Origin: Mucilaginibacter sp. PPCGB 2223 | GTDB lineage: Bacteria; Bacteroidota; Bacteroidia; Sphingobacteriales; Sphingobacteriaceae | Direction of reading: 5' to 3' | Length of the DNA stretch: 64,000 nucleotides | NCBI RefSeq assembly: GCF_001705515.1 | Contig: NZ_MDJS01000001.1 | Span: 1,116,001-1,180,000 of the forward strand | Shown: positions 62,701 to 64,000 of the stretch, piece by piece | How the letters are laid out: each line of letters starts with the position of its first letter | How positions within the stretch are numbered: position 1 is the stretch's first letter | The notes under the pieces: generated by a model | Told to the model about the DNA's origin: nothing | What the model saw: only the letters and a program-made list of their open reading frames with translations | Database searches by the model: none | Translations under genes and position numbers: made by a program

Positions 62701-63402
62701 ATGACCAAAACAAAGGAAACCAGGGGCCCCGGCCTGTTAATGCGTTTGGATGCGCATCACCGCCTGATGATATCGTTAGGCGTTACTGCCATTGTGGTAG
62801 CGCTACTGTGGAATAAAGTATCTGTTCCGGCATTGATCATGTTATCATGGGGAAGTTGCGCTTTAATGATCATTATACTTTGCTGGGCTATCATTTTGAC
62901 AGCACATCCGCGCGAAATGCGGCAGATAGCCCGCTTGCGCGATTCGAACCGCTTTATTGTTCTGCTTTTCGTGATCGTGGCTTCATGCGTCAGCCTGTTC
63001 GCGGTTTTATTTTTATTGCTTAACCACGGCAAGGACGCCCAGCACGCTCACGTTACCAAACATGTCCTCATGTCTATCGGCTCGGTAGTGGTATCGTGGT
63101 TGATGCTGCACACCGTATTTACAATGAGCTACGCCCATATGTACTATACCCTGACGCCCGAAGCTGACGATCCTAAAGATGCCGTTATCGGCGGCCTCCA
63201 GTTTCCGGAAGAGAAGAATCCGGATTATCTCGATTTTGTGTATTTCTCGTTTGTAATCGGCATGACTTTCCAGGTATCCGACGTGGAAATATCATCCCGC
63301 GCTATCCGCCGGCTGGCGTTGCTGCATGCGTTGATATCCTTTGCATTTAATACCGCTATCGTTGCTTTGAGTATTAATGTGATTTCGGGGTTGATTGGAT
63401 AA
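62701..63402 (+). CDS. DUF1345 family membrane protein
   Basis: 233 aa with about five membrane segments: LMISLGVTAIVVALLW, VPALIMLSWGSCALMIIILC, FIVLLFVIVASCVSLFAVLF, HVLMSIGSVVVSWLMLHTVF and the C-terminal AIVALSINVISGLI. The block YLDFVYFSFVIGMTFQVSDV is the DUF1345 hallmark and resembles the pore-lining region of ion channels, though no transport is proven. Start codon directly abuts the ywbE stop. Confidence 0.88.
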   Translation: MTKTKETRGPGLLMRLDAHHRLMISLGVTAIVVALLWNKVSVPALIMLSWGSCALMIIILCWAIILTAHPREMRQIARLRDSNRFIVLLFVIVASCVSLFAVLFLLLNHGKDAQHAHVTKHVLMSIGSVVVSWLMLHTVFTMSYAHMYYTLTPEADDPKDAVIGGLQFPEEKNPDYLDFVYFSFVIGMTFQVSDVEISSRAIRRLALLHALISFAFNTAIVALSINVISGLIG

Positions 63403-63477
63403 TTTATCTTCTATAACCGGTGATTTTAATTATAATTGTCGTTAGTTATATTATACTAATTAAATTTATTTGACGCT

Positions 63478-64000
63478 ATGATTAAACGCTACGCCCTTCT
63501 CCTGCTGTTATTGTTCTTCATCCACATAAAAACACAAGCTCAGGTTACCATTTTAGATACCAAAAAAATCGATCGCATTAAAAATGGTGTTACTTATGTA
63601 CTGGTAAACAGGTTGGATTTCTATGGTGCAAAAAAATATATGGAGGTTCTTAAGAAGAGCTGGACACTAACAAAGGAGCTGCGTTTCATGGCGGTTGACG
63701 ATTTTAGTAAGAATCTGTCGCCCGATGATAGCTTTTTAAGTTTACAAGCGACATTGATACGGATGCCTGTGGGCGCAACCTACTCAGAAAGCCTTAATTA
63801 TTACCTGGCATTTTGGACCTGTGACCCTGCTTACTTTAAGAAGGACAGGGAGCTCAAACTATCGGATGAGGAAATGATCGCAAAGATCGCCATATCCGTC
63901 GATCCTAAAGCGATAGTTGATGTGCCAGATTTCCGCCGCAATGCCAATAGCGTAAAACAAATCCTCGGTAGCATGGACTTTGATGGCAACAACCTGCTGT
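63478..64000 (+). CDS. Exported protein of unknown function, 3' end outside the window
   Basis: 174 codons visible from the ATG at 63478. MIKRYALLLLLLFFIHIKTQ then AQVTI is a signal peptide. Mature part contains ILDTKKIDRIKNGVTYVLVN, KKYMEVLKKSWTLTKELRFM and a Leu-rich segment; Tyr and Lys are frequent. No family recognised. Preceded by 75 bp of AT-rich sequence without a clear promoter box. Confidence 0.75.
   Translation, partial: MIKRYALLLLLLFFIHIKTQAQVTILDTKKIDRIKNGVTYVLVNRLDFYGAKKYMEVLKKSWTLTKELRFMAVDDFSKNLSPDDSFLSLQATLIRMPVGATYSESLNYYLAFWTCDPAYFKKDRELKLSDEEMIAKIAISVDPKAIVDVPDFRRNANSVKQILGSMDFDGNNLL

Overview
The window comes from a Bacteroidota genome and looks like the Sphingobacteriaceae (Mucilaginibacter/Pedobacter type). 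This rests on perfect Bacteroidota -7 boxes (TAnnTTTG) in front of several genes, A-rich rather than Shine-Dalgarno leaders, paired DUF3857/transglutaminase secreted proteins, a TPR-HTH regulator, and many short palindromic intergenic repeats. The assignment is by family resemblance only. No rRNA, tRNA, CRISPR array, transposase, integrase or phage gene was seen. The one structural RNA is RNase P RNA (rnpB).

Layout. 1-2000: 5' part of an ECF sigma factor, then four tandem copies of a tiny lipoprotein gene, each with its own terminator; the first copy encodes only 59 aa. 2000-8750: a TetR-controlled tripartite RND efflux operon (tetR-tolC-adaptor-RND) with a readable promoter and overlapping operator candidate. 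8.8-18.4 kb: purB, a NifU-like Fe-S protein, an NlpC/P60 hydrolase, an Alvin-type ferredoxin divergent from a LuxC-like acyl-CoA reductase, an NAD(P)-binding protein, ftsE with a small partner, an Anbu proteasome-like hydrolase coupled to a transglutaminase, a LolA-like protein and a small peptide. 18.5-24.5 kb: a GH2 beta-galactosidase, poorly conserved genes and a repeat-rich noncoding stretch. 24.7-34.9 kb: rnpB, an NtrC-type regulator, DUF983 plus AraC, an aldo/keto reductase, threonine aldolase, a cupin protein, queG and an ExoX-like nuclease. 35-48.3 kb: a DUF3857 pair (one apparently an inactive paralogue), a C40 peptidase, mutS, a small signalling cluster (a dimerisation-domain-only histidine kinase fragment, a TPR-HTH regulator, a lone receiver) and secreted unknowns. 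48.4-57.6 kb: one co-directional pentose phosphate locus, ppgK-like kinase, tkt, rpiA, tal, HAD, gnd, zwf, pgl. 57.9-64 kb: an M16 protease, argH, ywbE, a DUF1345 membrane protein and a truncated secreted protein.

How it fits together. The pentose phosphate locus covers glucose phosphorylation, all three oxidative steps and most non-oxidative steps; only ribulose-phosphate epimerase is missing. The efflux operon is a self-contained regulated unit. The strongest unexplained signal is a set of imperfect palindromes of several word families that sit at gene ends and often contain the stop codon. One lies in frame inside the acyl-CoA reductase gene. A terminator for the exonuclease gene is embedded in the coding sequence of the convergent gene.
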